Origin: Robertmurraya sp047302285
GTDB taxonomy: Bacteria; Bacillota; Bacilli; Bacillales; Cytobacillaceae
Assembly: GCF_047302285.1 (NCBI RefSeq)
Contig: NZ_CP154845.1
Coordinates: forward strand, 1,178,001-1,242,000
Reading direction: 5' to 3'
Length of the DNA: 64,000 bases
Of this stretch, positions 57,063 through 64,000 are shown in pieces. Numbering within the stretch: the first letter of the stretch is position 1; every line of letters begins with the position of its first letter. The notes below the pieces were generated by a model. The model saw nothing but the letters and a program-made list of their open reading frames with translations. It searched no databases and was not told the origin of the DNA. Position numbers and translations under genes: made by a program.

Positions 57063-58591
57063 AAATTTTTCTTGAATTTTTCAGCCAATTCTTTTGCTTT
57101 GTTTTCATATGCTGCTTGGTCGTTCCACGTTTTATGTGGCAATAATACCTCATCTGGAACACCAGGAACGTGTAATGGAATGTTTAAGCCGAAGAAATGG
57201 TCTTTTACCGTTTCAACATGGTTTAACTCACCTTCAAGGGCAGCTTGAACCATTGCCCGTGTGAAGCTTAACTTCATTCGACTACCTACACCATATTCTC
57301 CACCGGTCCATCCTGTATTTACGAGATAGACTTGAGCATTATGCTCATCAATCTTTTTACCAAGCATTTCAGCATAGCGAGTGGCGGGTAATGGAAGGAA
57401 CGGTGAACCAAAGCAGGTAGAGAAGGTTGCCTCTGGTGATGTTACTCCTCGCTCTGTTCCAGCAAGCTTAGATGTGTAACCACTTAAGAAATGATACATC
57501 GCTTGTTCTTTTGTCAATTTAGAGATCGGAGGCAGTACGCCAAACGCATCTGCTGTTAAAAAGACAATCGCATTCGGATGCCCTGCGATACTTGGATCAA
57601 CAATATTATCGATCGCTTGAATTGGGTATGCGGCGCGAGTATTTTCAGTTAGTGAGCCATCATCATAGTCAGCCGTACGAGTGTCAGAATCGAGAACAAC
57701 ATTTTCTAGGACAGAGCCGAAACGAATCGCATCAAAAATCTGCGGCTCTTTTTCATAGGAAAGATTAATGCATTTTGCATAGCATCCACCTTCAATATTA
57801 AAGACCCCATTTGATGACCAGCCATGTTCATCATCTCCGATTAAGCGCCGATGAGGATCAGCAGATAAAGTTGTCTTACCGGTGCCTGATAAGCCGAAAA
57901 ATAATGCTACATCCCCTTCTTGGCCGACGTTTGCGGAGCAGTGCATAGGTAAAATCCCGTTTTCAGGTAGTAGGTAATTCATAATCGAGAAGATCGATTT
58001 CTTTATTTCACCAGCATACTCTGTACCACCAATTAAGACCGTTTTCCGTTCAAATGATATAATAATAAAGGTCTCTGATTTTGTTCCATCTACAGCTGGA
58101 TCTGCTTTGAAGTCAGGAGCAGAGATGACCGTAAATTGTGCTTGATGGTTAACTAATTCTTCTGCAGTTGGTCTGATGAATAATTGATGGGCAAAAAGAT
58201 TATGCCACGCATATTCATTGATTACTTGAATAGGTAGTTGGGAATTTTTATCGGCTCCCGCGTATCCTTTAAAGACAAATACTTCATCTTTTTCTTTTAA
58301 GTGGTTGAGTACTTTCGTATAAAGTCGATCAAAGGCTTCTTCAGAAATGGCTTGGTTGATTGACCCCCAATCAATTTTATCCTTAGAAGAGCGCTCTTTG
58401 ACGATGTATTTATCTTTAGGTGAGCGACCTGTATAAGTTCCAGTTGTTGCACAAACAGCTCCTGTTGAAGTAAGAAGTCCTTCATTTCGTCGTAATACTT
58501 TCTCGACTAATTGGGGAACAGATAGCTGCACATGAACATTATTTAGTTGTAATAATTCATTAAGTTCATTAGAAAGGCTAACTGAATTCAT
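57005..58591 (-). CDS. pckA: Phosphoenolpyruvate carboxykinase (ATP)
   Basis: 528 residues from ATG 58591 (MNSVSLSNEL, as in B. subtilis; AGAAGG ten bases upstream). Kinase-1a loop GLSGTGKTTLSADP, oxaloacetate-binding TGRSPKDKYIV, and GDDEHGWSSNGVFNIEGGCYAK are intact. Converts oxaloacetate to PEP in gluconeogenesis. Its 3' end is copied at 32685-32742. Confidence 0.97.
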   Translation of the reverse strand: MNSVSLSNELNELLQLNNVHVQLSVPQLVEKVLRRNEGLLTSTGAVCATTGTYTGRSPKDKYIVKERSSKDKIDWGSINQAISEEAFDRLYTKVLNHLKEKDEVFVFKGYAGADKNSQLPIQVINEYAWHNLFAHQLFIRPTAEELVNHQAQFTVISAPDFKADPAVDGTKSETFIIISFERKTVLIGGTEYAGEIKKSIFSIMNYLLPENGILPMHCSANVGQEGDVALFFGLSGTGKTTLSADPHRRLIGDDEHGWSSNGVFNIEGGCYAKCINLSYEKEPQIFDAIRFGSVLENVVLDSDTRTADYDDGSLTENTRAAYPIQAIDNIVDPSIAGHPNAIVFLTADAFGVLPPISKLTKEQAMYHFLSGYTSKLAGTERGVTSPEATFSTCFGSPFLPLPATRYAEMLGKKIDEHNAQVYLVNTGWTGGEYGVGSRMKLSFTRAMVQAALEGELNHVETVKDHFFGLNIPLHVPGVPDEVLLPHKTWNDQAAYENKAKELAEKFKKNFEKFTNVPESIREQGGPQI

Positions 58592-58881
58592 CTGATGAAA
58601 ACCTTCTTTCAATATATTTTATATAAGTAATTCTAGAAAGGGACAGCATAATACGATTAGTATAACACATTTATCTTATTAGTCTATACTAATGAAGGAA
58701 AAACGCTACTGAATATTCGAAAAGTTTAACGAGGATTTAGAACAGGAAACATGATAGAATTATTTCATTAATATCATCATGAAGATATGTTGTAGGGAAA
58801 ATGAAAAAAATTTTAAGAAATATTCCTTACCTGTTGACACATATGCACACGTTCGTTATGATCTACACTTGAACGGATACT

Positions 58882-59081
58882 CTCTTATCCCGAGTAGGTG
58901 GAGGGACAGGCCCTATGAAACCCAGCAACCGGTTATTAAGTTCAAGATTCTATGTTTGAATCCTTGGAAGAGTTAATAGCAATGGTGCTAACCTGAAGCA
59001 AGGATGAAGTCCTTGAACGATAAGAGTGAAAGGCGAGAATTGTTTACATACTCCTTTCCTCTACTTAGGAAAGGTTTTTTT
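58882..59081 (+). promoter_or_regulatory. SAM-I (S-box) riboswitch with terminator, upstream of metK
   Basis: P1 is CTCTTATC (58882-58889) with GATAAGAG (59019-59026). Conserved core: GGTGGAGGGAC, CCCTATGAAACCC, GCAACC, GGTGCTAACCTG. An intrinsic terminator, CCTTTCC/GGAAAGG plus seven T residues, lies at 59053-59081. SAM binding is expected to stop transcription of metK. Confidence 0.95.
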
Positions 59082-59093
59082 ATTGTAAATAAT

Positions 59094-59130
59094 TGAATTC
59101 ATTTTATTGCAAAACAATGAAATGAATTTC
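59094..59130 (+). repeat. Inverted repeat between riboswitch and metK
   Basis: ATTCATTTTATTG pairs with CAATGAAATGAAT (one bulge) around five bases. A second small perfect hairpin, CGAGGA/TCCTCG, lies at 59217-59232 just before the ribosome site. Role unknown. Confidence 0.6.
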
Positions 59131-59257
59131 TCAAACCTTTTTATGGATTCTTGAAAATCATAATAAAAACTCCATGTTTATTTCATACTACATAGGGAAT
59201 GAGTTCCGTATCAGCTCGAGGATAAGTCCTCGCACTTATAGATGAGGAGGAAGTCAG

Positions 59258-60457
59258 ATGTCAAGAAACGCGCGTTTGTTTACTTCTGAGTCAGTTACTG
59301 AAGGTCATCCAGATAAAATTTGTGACCAAATTTCTGACGCAATTTTAGATGCGATCTTAGCAAAAGATGCTAATGCTCGTGTAGCTGCTGAAACGTCTGT
59401 GACAACAGGATTAGTTTTAGTAGCAGGAGAAATTACTACTTCTACATATGTAGATATTCCAAAGATCGTCCGTGAGACAGTGAAAGAGATTGGCTATAAT
59501 CGTGCTAAATACGGTTTTGATTCTGAGACTTGTGCCGTATTAACATCCATCGATGAACAATCTGCCGATATTGCTATGGGAGTAGACCAGGCATTAGAAG
59601 CACGTGAAGGAACAATGACGGACGAAGAGATTGAAGCGATTGGTGCAGGTGACCAAGGGTTAATGTTTGGGTTTGCTTGTAATGAAACAAAGGAGCTGAT
59701 GCCTCTTCCTATTTCACTTGCTCATAAGTTATCCCGTCGATTAACGGAAGTACGTAAGGAAGAAATTCTCCCTTATTTAAGACCGGACGGAAAAACGCAA
59801 GTAACCGTTGAATATGATAAAAATAACAAGCCAGTTCGGATTGATACGATTGTTATTTCAACTCAACATCATCCTGAAATTTCTCTTGAACAAATTCAAC
59901 GTAATCTTAAGGAGCATGTCATTAATCCAGTCGTACCTAGTGAATTAATCGACGAAAATACAAAGTATTTCATCAATCCAACAGGTCGCTTTGTTATTGG
60001 TGGACCTCAAGGGGATGCAGGCTTAACAGGTCGTAAAATTATTGTCGATACTTATGGTGGTTATGCTCGCCATGGTGGAGGAGCTTTCTCTGGTAAGGAT
60101 CCGACAAAAGTGGACCGTTCAGCTGCTTATGCGGCACGTTATGTAGCGAAAAATATTGTCGCTGCTGGCCTTGCAGATAAGGTTGAAGTACAGCTTGCTT
60201 ATGCGATTGGTGTCGCACAACCAGTATCTATCGCCGTTGATACATTCGGAACAGGTAAAGTAGATGAGGACATTTTAGTAGAAGTGGTGCGCAATAACTT
60301 CGATTTACGTCCTGCTGGTATTATTAAAATGTTGGATCTGCGCCGTCCAATTTATAAGCAAACCGCTGCTTACGGACATTTTGGTCGTACGGATATTGAT
60401 CTACCTTGGGAGCGCACAGATAAAGCTGATGCTTTACGTGAGCAAGCAATTAAATAA
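59258..60457 (+). CDS. metK: S-adenosylmethionine synthetase
   Basis: 399 residues. TEGHPDKICDQISDAILD at the N-terminus, GAGDQGLMFGFA, and GGAFSGKDPTKVDRSAAY are the family signatures. Makes SAM from methionine and ATP. GAGGAGG precedes the ATG. Controlled by the upstream SAM-I riboswitch. In B. subtilis asnB follows; here the convergent ytoA does. Confidence 0.98.
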   Translation: MSRNARLFTSESVTEGHPDKICDQISDAILDAILAKDANARVAAETSVTTGLVLVAGEITTSTYVDIPKIVRETVKEIGYNRAKYGFDSETCAVLTSIDEQSADIAMGVDQALEAREGTMTDEEIEAIGAGDQGLMFGFACNETKELMPLPISLAHKLSRRLTEVRKEEILPYLRPDGKTQVTVEYDKNNKPVRIDTIVISTQHHPEISLEQIQRNLKEHVINPVVPSELIDENTKYFINPTGRFVIGGPQGDAGLTGRKIIVDTYGGYARHGGGAFSGKDPTKVDRSAAYAARYVAKNIVAAGLADKVEVQLAYAIGVAQPVSIAVDTFGTGKVDEDILVEVVRNNFDLRPAGIIKMLDLRRPIYKQTAAYGHFGRTDIDLPWERTDKADALREQAIK

Positions 60458-60467
60458 ATAAATAAAA

Positions 60468-60502
60468 AAAGAAGTTACATGGTGAATGTAGCTTCTTTTT
60501 TT
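60468..60502 (+). terminator. Intrinsic terminator of metK
   Basis: AGAAGTTACAT pairs with ATGTAGCTTCT, then seven T residues; A-run on the other side suits the convergent gene. Confidence 0.92.
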
Positions 60503-60514
60503 ACATTTTATCTT

Positions 60515-61039
60515 TTATTTACGATTTTCCTCTTGAAGCTTTTTGTAATATTGCCCTTTCTCGGCGTATTCTCTTGTGATTCTTTGCATATCTTTAATAT
60601 CATCAGCATTAAGTTCTCTAATTACCTTAGCAGGTCTTCCGAAGGCCAATGTATTTGCTGGGATTTTTTTACCTTGAGGTACAAGACTCCCAGCACCGAT
60701 AAAGGCACCTTCTCCAATTTCGGCATTGTCTAGGATAATAGAGCCCATTCCAATTAACGCATTCTTGCGAAGGATACAGCTATGTAAAATGACTTGGTGA
60801 CCGACAGTGACTTCATCCTCTATGATAAGTGGATTATTCGGGCTTTGATGGAGAACAGAGTTATCCTGTACATTTACTCTCTTTCCGATAATCGTGGGAG
60901 CGACATCCCCGCGAATGACGGTATTAAACCAAATACTTGATTCATCGCCAATTTCCACGTCTCCTGTTATCGTGACATAATCGGCAATAAAAGCAGTTGG
61001 CGAGATTTTCGGAGATTTTTGATGAAATGGATAGATCAT
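60515..61039 (-). CDS. ytoA: YtoA, gamma-carbonic-anhydrase-like hexapeptide-repeat protein
   Basis: 174 residues from ATG 61039 (GGAG nine bases upstream; ATG 61045 possible). A left-handed beta-helix is shown by repeats such as GDVEIGDESSIWFN and IIEDEVTVGHQVILHSC, and the three metal-binding histidines lie in SVLHQSP, VGHQV and ILHSC. Activity as carbonic anhydrase is not certain in this subgroup. Confidence 0.9.
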   Translation of the reverse strand: MIYPFHQKSPKISPTAFIADYVTITGDVEIGDESSIWFNTVIRGDVAPTIIGKRVNVQDNSVLHQSPNNPLIIEDEVTVGHQVILHSCILRKNALIGMGSIILDNAEIGEGAFIGAGSLVPQGKKIPANTLAFGRPAKVIRELNADDIKDMQRITREYAEKGQYYKKLQEENRK

Positions 61040-61256
61040 GGGCATTCTCTCCTTATTAAGCTTTACTCCTATTTTACCTAATTTTGTGTAAAAAGTGTGA
61101 ATTAATCAGATCAATGGCAAAAGCTCTGAGGTTTCCCCTTTTTTGTGTTAAAATGAACTATAATTTCGGTTCTGTTTTCGAACCGCTTTAACAACGATTA
61201 TTAATCGAAAAATAAATAGAAGAACTGTGGATTAGGGCTTTGTAGGAGGAATTATC

Positions 61257-62060
61257 ATGTGGAAATGGGAACCAGACGGGGAAGCGAAAGGCGTCATTGT
61301 TATGGTTCATGGTGCTCTTGAGCATCATAGACGATACGGTTGGTTAATCGAAATGTGGCGTAGAGCGGGCTTTCAAGTTATCATGGGTGATTTGCCTGGA
61401 CATGGTCTCACAACAAGGTCTAGAAGAGGACATATTGATTCTTTTGATGAGTACATCACAGAGGTCAAGGACTGGGTAAGAACGGCTTACCAGTTTGATT
61501 TACCAGTCTTCTTATTAGGACATAGTATGGGTGGATTGATTACGATTCGCTTGCTTCAGGAGATGAAGCTAGACCTAGCGGGGGTTATTTTATCATCTCC
61601 ATGCCTTGGTTTAGTGAAAAAACCGGGTAAGCTTTTAAACGGTTTAACCCATGTACTAAATGTGGTAGCACCTGAATTCAGAGTGGATCCAGGAATTACG
61701 GTTAAGATCGCAACAAGAAATACCGAGGTACAAGATGTTGACCGAAAGGATACACTATATATTGATAAGGTGACTGTAAGATGGTTCCGGGAATTAGATA
61801 ATGCAATCAAGCAAGCCTTTGAAGAAATTGAACATACGAATGATGTTCCACTCCTTGTGATGCAGGGAGGCGATGATAAAATCGTTAATAAAATAGCCGT
61901 TAAAGAATGGTTTAATTATGCGCCATTTTCTGAAAAGAGATTTAAGGAATGGCCAAAATGCTATCATGAAATTTTTAATGATCCAGAGAGAGATGAAGTA
62001 TTTGAATATGCCAAGGATTTTGTATATAGTCAATTGAAAGCGATTGGTTACATCATATAA
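61257..62060 (+). CDS. ytpA: YtpA-like lysophospholipase/monoacylglycerol lipase
   Basis: 267 residues. VHGALEHHRRY, GHSMGG (nucleophile), GGDDKIVN (acid) and CYHEIFNDPE (histidine) complete the triad of the monoacylglycerol-lipase-like hydrolases. In B. subtilis YtpA makes the phospholipid antibiotic bacilysocin. AGGAGG precedes the ATG. ytpB follows 13 bases later in the same transcript. Confidence 0.92.
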   Translation: MWKWEPDGEAKGVIVMVHGALEHHRRYGWLIEMWRRAGFQVIMGDLPGHGLTTRSRRGHIDSFDEYITEVKDWVRTAYQFDLPVFLLGHSMGGLITIRLLQEMKLDLAGVILSSPCLGLVKKPGKLLNGLTHVLNVVAPEFRVDPGITVKIATRNTEVQDVDRKDTLYIDKVTVRWFRELDNAIKQAFEEIEHTNDVPLLVMQGGDDKIVNKIAVKEWFNYAPFSEKRFKEWPKCYHEIFNDPERDEVFEYAKDFVYSQLKAIGYII

Positions 62061-62073
62061 ACGGAGGATTTTT

Positions 62074-63177
62074 ATGATACCGTCAGAACCACTTAGTTTA
62101 ATGTCTAAAGTATATCGTAACATCTTACCTACAGCACATATGGAGCTTGCCTATTGGAAGAAGCGGGCAGAGGAGATCCCTGATCCAGAATTAAAAAAGC
62201 AAGCATTAGCAAGCATTGAAAGTAAAACTTTTCATTGTGAAGGGGGCTCCATTTTAGCCTTCTTGGCTGGGAAAAGATATAAAGAAGCGATTAAATTTAT
62301 CGTCGCTTATCAAACGATCAGTGATTATTTAGACAATCTCTGTGACAGAAGTACTTCTTTAGATCCAGACGATTTCTCTGCCATCCATGAATCAATGGAA
62401 GTAGCATTAACTGTAGGAGAAGAGCAACGTAACTATTATCGTTATCGCAAGGAATTTGATGATGGCGGTTATTTAGAGGAACTATCTCGGACGTGCCAAG
62501 AGGTTTTACAAAGTATCCCTGATTACCGTCATATTAAAGACTACTTACTAGAGCTGTGCAGATATTACTGTGACTTACAAATACATAAGCATGTAGAGGT
62601 GGATGAGCGAATTCCTCGCTTACAAAAATGGTTTAAGCATCATGAAGGCGATATTCCTGACATGGAATGGTACGAATTTTCGGCGTGCTCAGGATCGACA
62701 CTAGGGATCTTCTGTTTAGTTTCCTATGGAATGAGTCCTGATTTTAACAATGAAGATGCTGAGAAAATTAAAAATGGTTATTTTCCATATATACAGGGAC
62801 TCCATATTTTATTGGACTATTTCATTGATCAGGAAGAGGATCGCATCGGTGGCGACTTGAATTTTTGCTTTTACTATAAAAATGAAGAGAGCTTATTCAA
62901 GCGTTTAAAACATTTTGTTAAAGAAGCGGACAGGCATACCGATGGCCTACCAAATAAACAATTTCACCGTCTTATCAATCGAGGATTATTAGGCATCTAT
63001 TTATCCGATGAAAAAGTTCGAAAGCAAAAATCAGTAAAATTATTAGCGAGAGAAATGATTAAGAGCAGTGGGTTAGTAAGCTTTTTCTTTTATATGAATG
63101 GGCGACTCTATCGTAAAGTCCAAAAGTGGATCCCTTCGCTCAATATAAAAGCCGACTCTAAAGGTAGTCAAATGTGA
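62074..63177 (+). CDS. ytpB: Tetraprenyl-beta-curcumene synthase
   Basis: 367 residues from ATG 62074 (GGAGG upstream), the length of B. subtilis YtpB. Former DUF2600; the likely magnesium-binding sequence is SDYLDNLCDRST, replacing a standard DDxxD, and LLDYFIDQEEDRIGGDLNFC later. Cyclises tetraprenyl diphosphate to a C35 terpene, the first step to sesquarterpenes that affect membranes and spores. Confidence 0.93.
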   Translation: MIPSEPLSLMSKVYRNILPTAHMELAYWKKRAEEIPDPELKKQALASIESKTFHCEGGSILAFLAGKRYKEAIKFIVAYQTISDYLDNLCDRSTSLDPDDFSAIHESMEVALTVGEEQRNYYRYRKEFDDGGYLEELSRTCQEVLQSIPDYRHIKDYLLELCRYYCDLQIHKHVEVDERIPRLQKWFKHHEGDIPDMEWYEFSACSGSTLGIFCLVSYGMSPDFNNEDAEKIKNGYFPYIQGLHILLDYFIDQEEDRIGGDLNFCFYYKNEESLFKRLKHFVKEADRHTDGLPNKQFHRLINRGLLGIYLSDEKVRKQKSVKLLAREMIKSSGLVSFFFYMNGRLYRKVQKWIPSLNIKADSKGSQM

Positions 63178-63198
63178 CTTGCCTAGAGTCGGCTTTTT
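63145..63198. terminator. Bidirectional terminator between ytpB and mnmM
   Basis: AAAGCCGACTCTA pairs with TAGAGTCGGCTTT; the inner AGGTAGTCA/TGACTTGCCT extends the stem. It includes the ytpB stop region. Confidence 0.92.
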
Positions 63199-63200
63199 AT

Positions 63201-63773
63201 TTATCTTTTTTCAATTGCGATGATGAATGGAGGATGGTTTTCTTGGTTGATAAATTGGTATTGGAGAACATGTGCCTTTTTTTGATCAAGCTGGCTAACG
63301 AAAGTAAGAATTTCTTCTTTTTCGGTTTGACCTTCTGGATGGCCATGATAAATGACAAGAACAATCATTCCCTCTGGTGCAAGAATGTCCAACAATTGTT
63401 CAATCGCAGTAATTGTTGTATTCGGTTGTGTCACAATGGTTTTATCTCCACCAGGCAAATAACCTAAATTAAAGATCGCTCCTTTAATATTTCCATGAAC
63501 GTTTGCAGGCACAGATGCCGCGATTTCTTCGTGCCCCTTATGAAATAAGGTTACCTGTTTGTCTAGTCCTTGTTCTTTTAAGCGATTCGTTGTATTGATA
63601 ATGGCTTCCTCTTGAATATCAAAGCCAAAAACATGTCCATTAGCTCCAACTAGATTAGCTAAAAATACGCTATCATGTCCATTTCCGACGGTCGCATCAA
63701 TTGCGATTTCTCCCGTACTTACAGCATTTGTTAAAAGAGTTCTTGCAAAAGGTAAAATTCCTTGAAGCTTCAT
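63201..63773 (-). CDS. mnmM: tRNA mnm5s2U34 methyltransferase MnmM (YtqB)
   Basis: 190 residues, class I SAM-dependent methyltransferase: IDATVGNGHDSVFLA (motif I), GFDIQ (motif II), GAIFNLGYLPGGDK (NLGYLP signature of YtqB). In B. subtilis this enzyme methylates nm5s2U34 in tRNAs such as Lys, Gln and Glu. The start codon overlaps the ytqA stop (TAATG). Confidence 0.93.
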   Translation of the reverse strand: MKLQGILPFARTLLTNAVSTGEIAIDATVGNGHDSVFLANLVGANGHVFGFDIQEEAIINTTNRLKEQGLDKQVTLFHKGHEEIAASVPANVHGNIKGAIFNLGYLPGGDKTIVTQPNTTITAIEQLLDILAPEGMIVLVIYHGHPEGQTEKEEILTFVSQLDQKKAHVLQYQFINQENHPPFIIAIEKR

Positions 63774-64000
63774 TATTTACCCTCCCAATATTTCCCCTGC
63801 CAGCTATTACGGCGTTTCAGTTCTGCATCAATGGCATTGAGAACTTCCCACTTATTGACACTCCACATCGGTCCAACCATTAAGTCGATTGGGCCATCAC
63901 CAGTGATGCGATGGACAATCATTTCTGGAGGTAGGATTTCAAGCTGATCACAAACTAGGCTGACATAATCTTCTTGTGTTAAAAATTCAAGCATGCCTTT
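63773..64000 (-). CDS. ytqA: YtqA-like radical SAM protein (C-terminal part, cut by window)
   Basis: Only the last 75 residues are present; the N-terminal CxxxCxxC region lies outside. QEDYVSLVCDQLEILPPEMIVHRITGDGP and WQGKYWEG match the C-terminal part of the YhcC/YtqA radical SAM family. One-base overlap with mnmM indicates a two-gene operon. Confidence 0.82.
   Translation of the reverse strand, partial: KGMLEFLTQEDYVSLVCDQLEILPPEMIVHRITGDGPIDLMVGPMWSVNKWEVLNAIDAELKRRNSWQGKYWEGK

Overview
The window reads as a chromosomal segment of an endospore-forming Bacillaceae species. Supporting this are a CotD-type spore coat protein behind a good sigma-K promoter, Bacillus-type 16S/23S/5S rRNA, a 20-tRNA cluster in almost the order I recall for B. 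subtilis trnB, and a long block (menA, menFDHBE, ytiB, luxS, cls, ytzI, dps, ytkD, ytlACD, ytmAB, pckA, metK, ytoA, ytpAB, mnmM/ytqB, ytqA) that closely follows the B. subtilis men-ytq region. Species is not assigned. Family names come from recognising motifs and remembered homologues; no search was run.

Layout. 1-3.4 kb: the 3' end of a DMSO-reductase operon (dmsA'-dmsB-dmsC), then a multi-cluster ferredoxin and a tatA. 3.6-9.2 kb: cell envelope genes (LtaS-type lipoteichoic acid synthase, CwlO-type endopeptidase) and a BCCT osmolyte transporter. 9.3-15.2 kb: a YitT-type membrane protein behind a 13-codon leader ORF, a minus-strand sulfolactate cassette (YitD, histidine phosphatase, APS reductase), an MFS pump and a GGDEF diguanylate cyclase. 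15.2-23.5 kb: accessory and sporulation genes, many small membrane or hypothetical, plus tRNA-Ala, MgtC, EamA and GNAT genes. 23.7-32.2 kb: an rRNA operon and 20 tRNAs. 32.2-37.7 kb: a duplicated 0.5-kb segment, a DUF1801 protein and a giant bacillopeptidase F. 38-46 kb: menaquinone synthesis. 46-52 kb: zinc-controlled znuA and carbonic anhydrase, luxS, cardiolipin synthase, dps. 52-64 kb: an ABC transporter, pckA, SAM riboswitch-metK, then YtoA, YtpA, YtpB, MnmM and part of YtqA.

How the genes fit together: menaquinone from menA/menFDHBE would serve as electron donor to the DmsABC reductase at the left edge; LtaS, CwlO, Cls and YtpA/YtpB are envelope functions; metK and luxS belong to one S-adenosylmethionine/methyl cycle; APS reductase, YitD and the phosphatase form a plausible sulfite to sulfolactate route used in spores.

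The strangest part is the rRNA/tRNA region. The 16S gene carries a ~53-nt extra hairpin at the tip of helix 44. The precursor spacers carry two pairs of repeated structured RNA elements with compensating base changes. Two tRNA genes (Lys, Gly) are each preceded by a copy of their own 5' half fused to a related ~130-nt structured sequence. I did not recognise any of these as a named RNA family. A 509-bp direct duplication copies the pckA 3' end and its downstream region next to the tRNA cluster.
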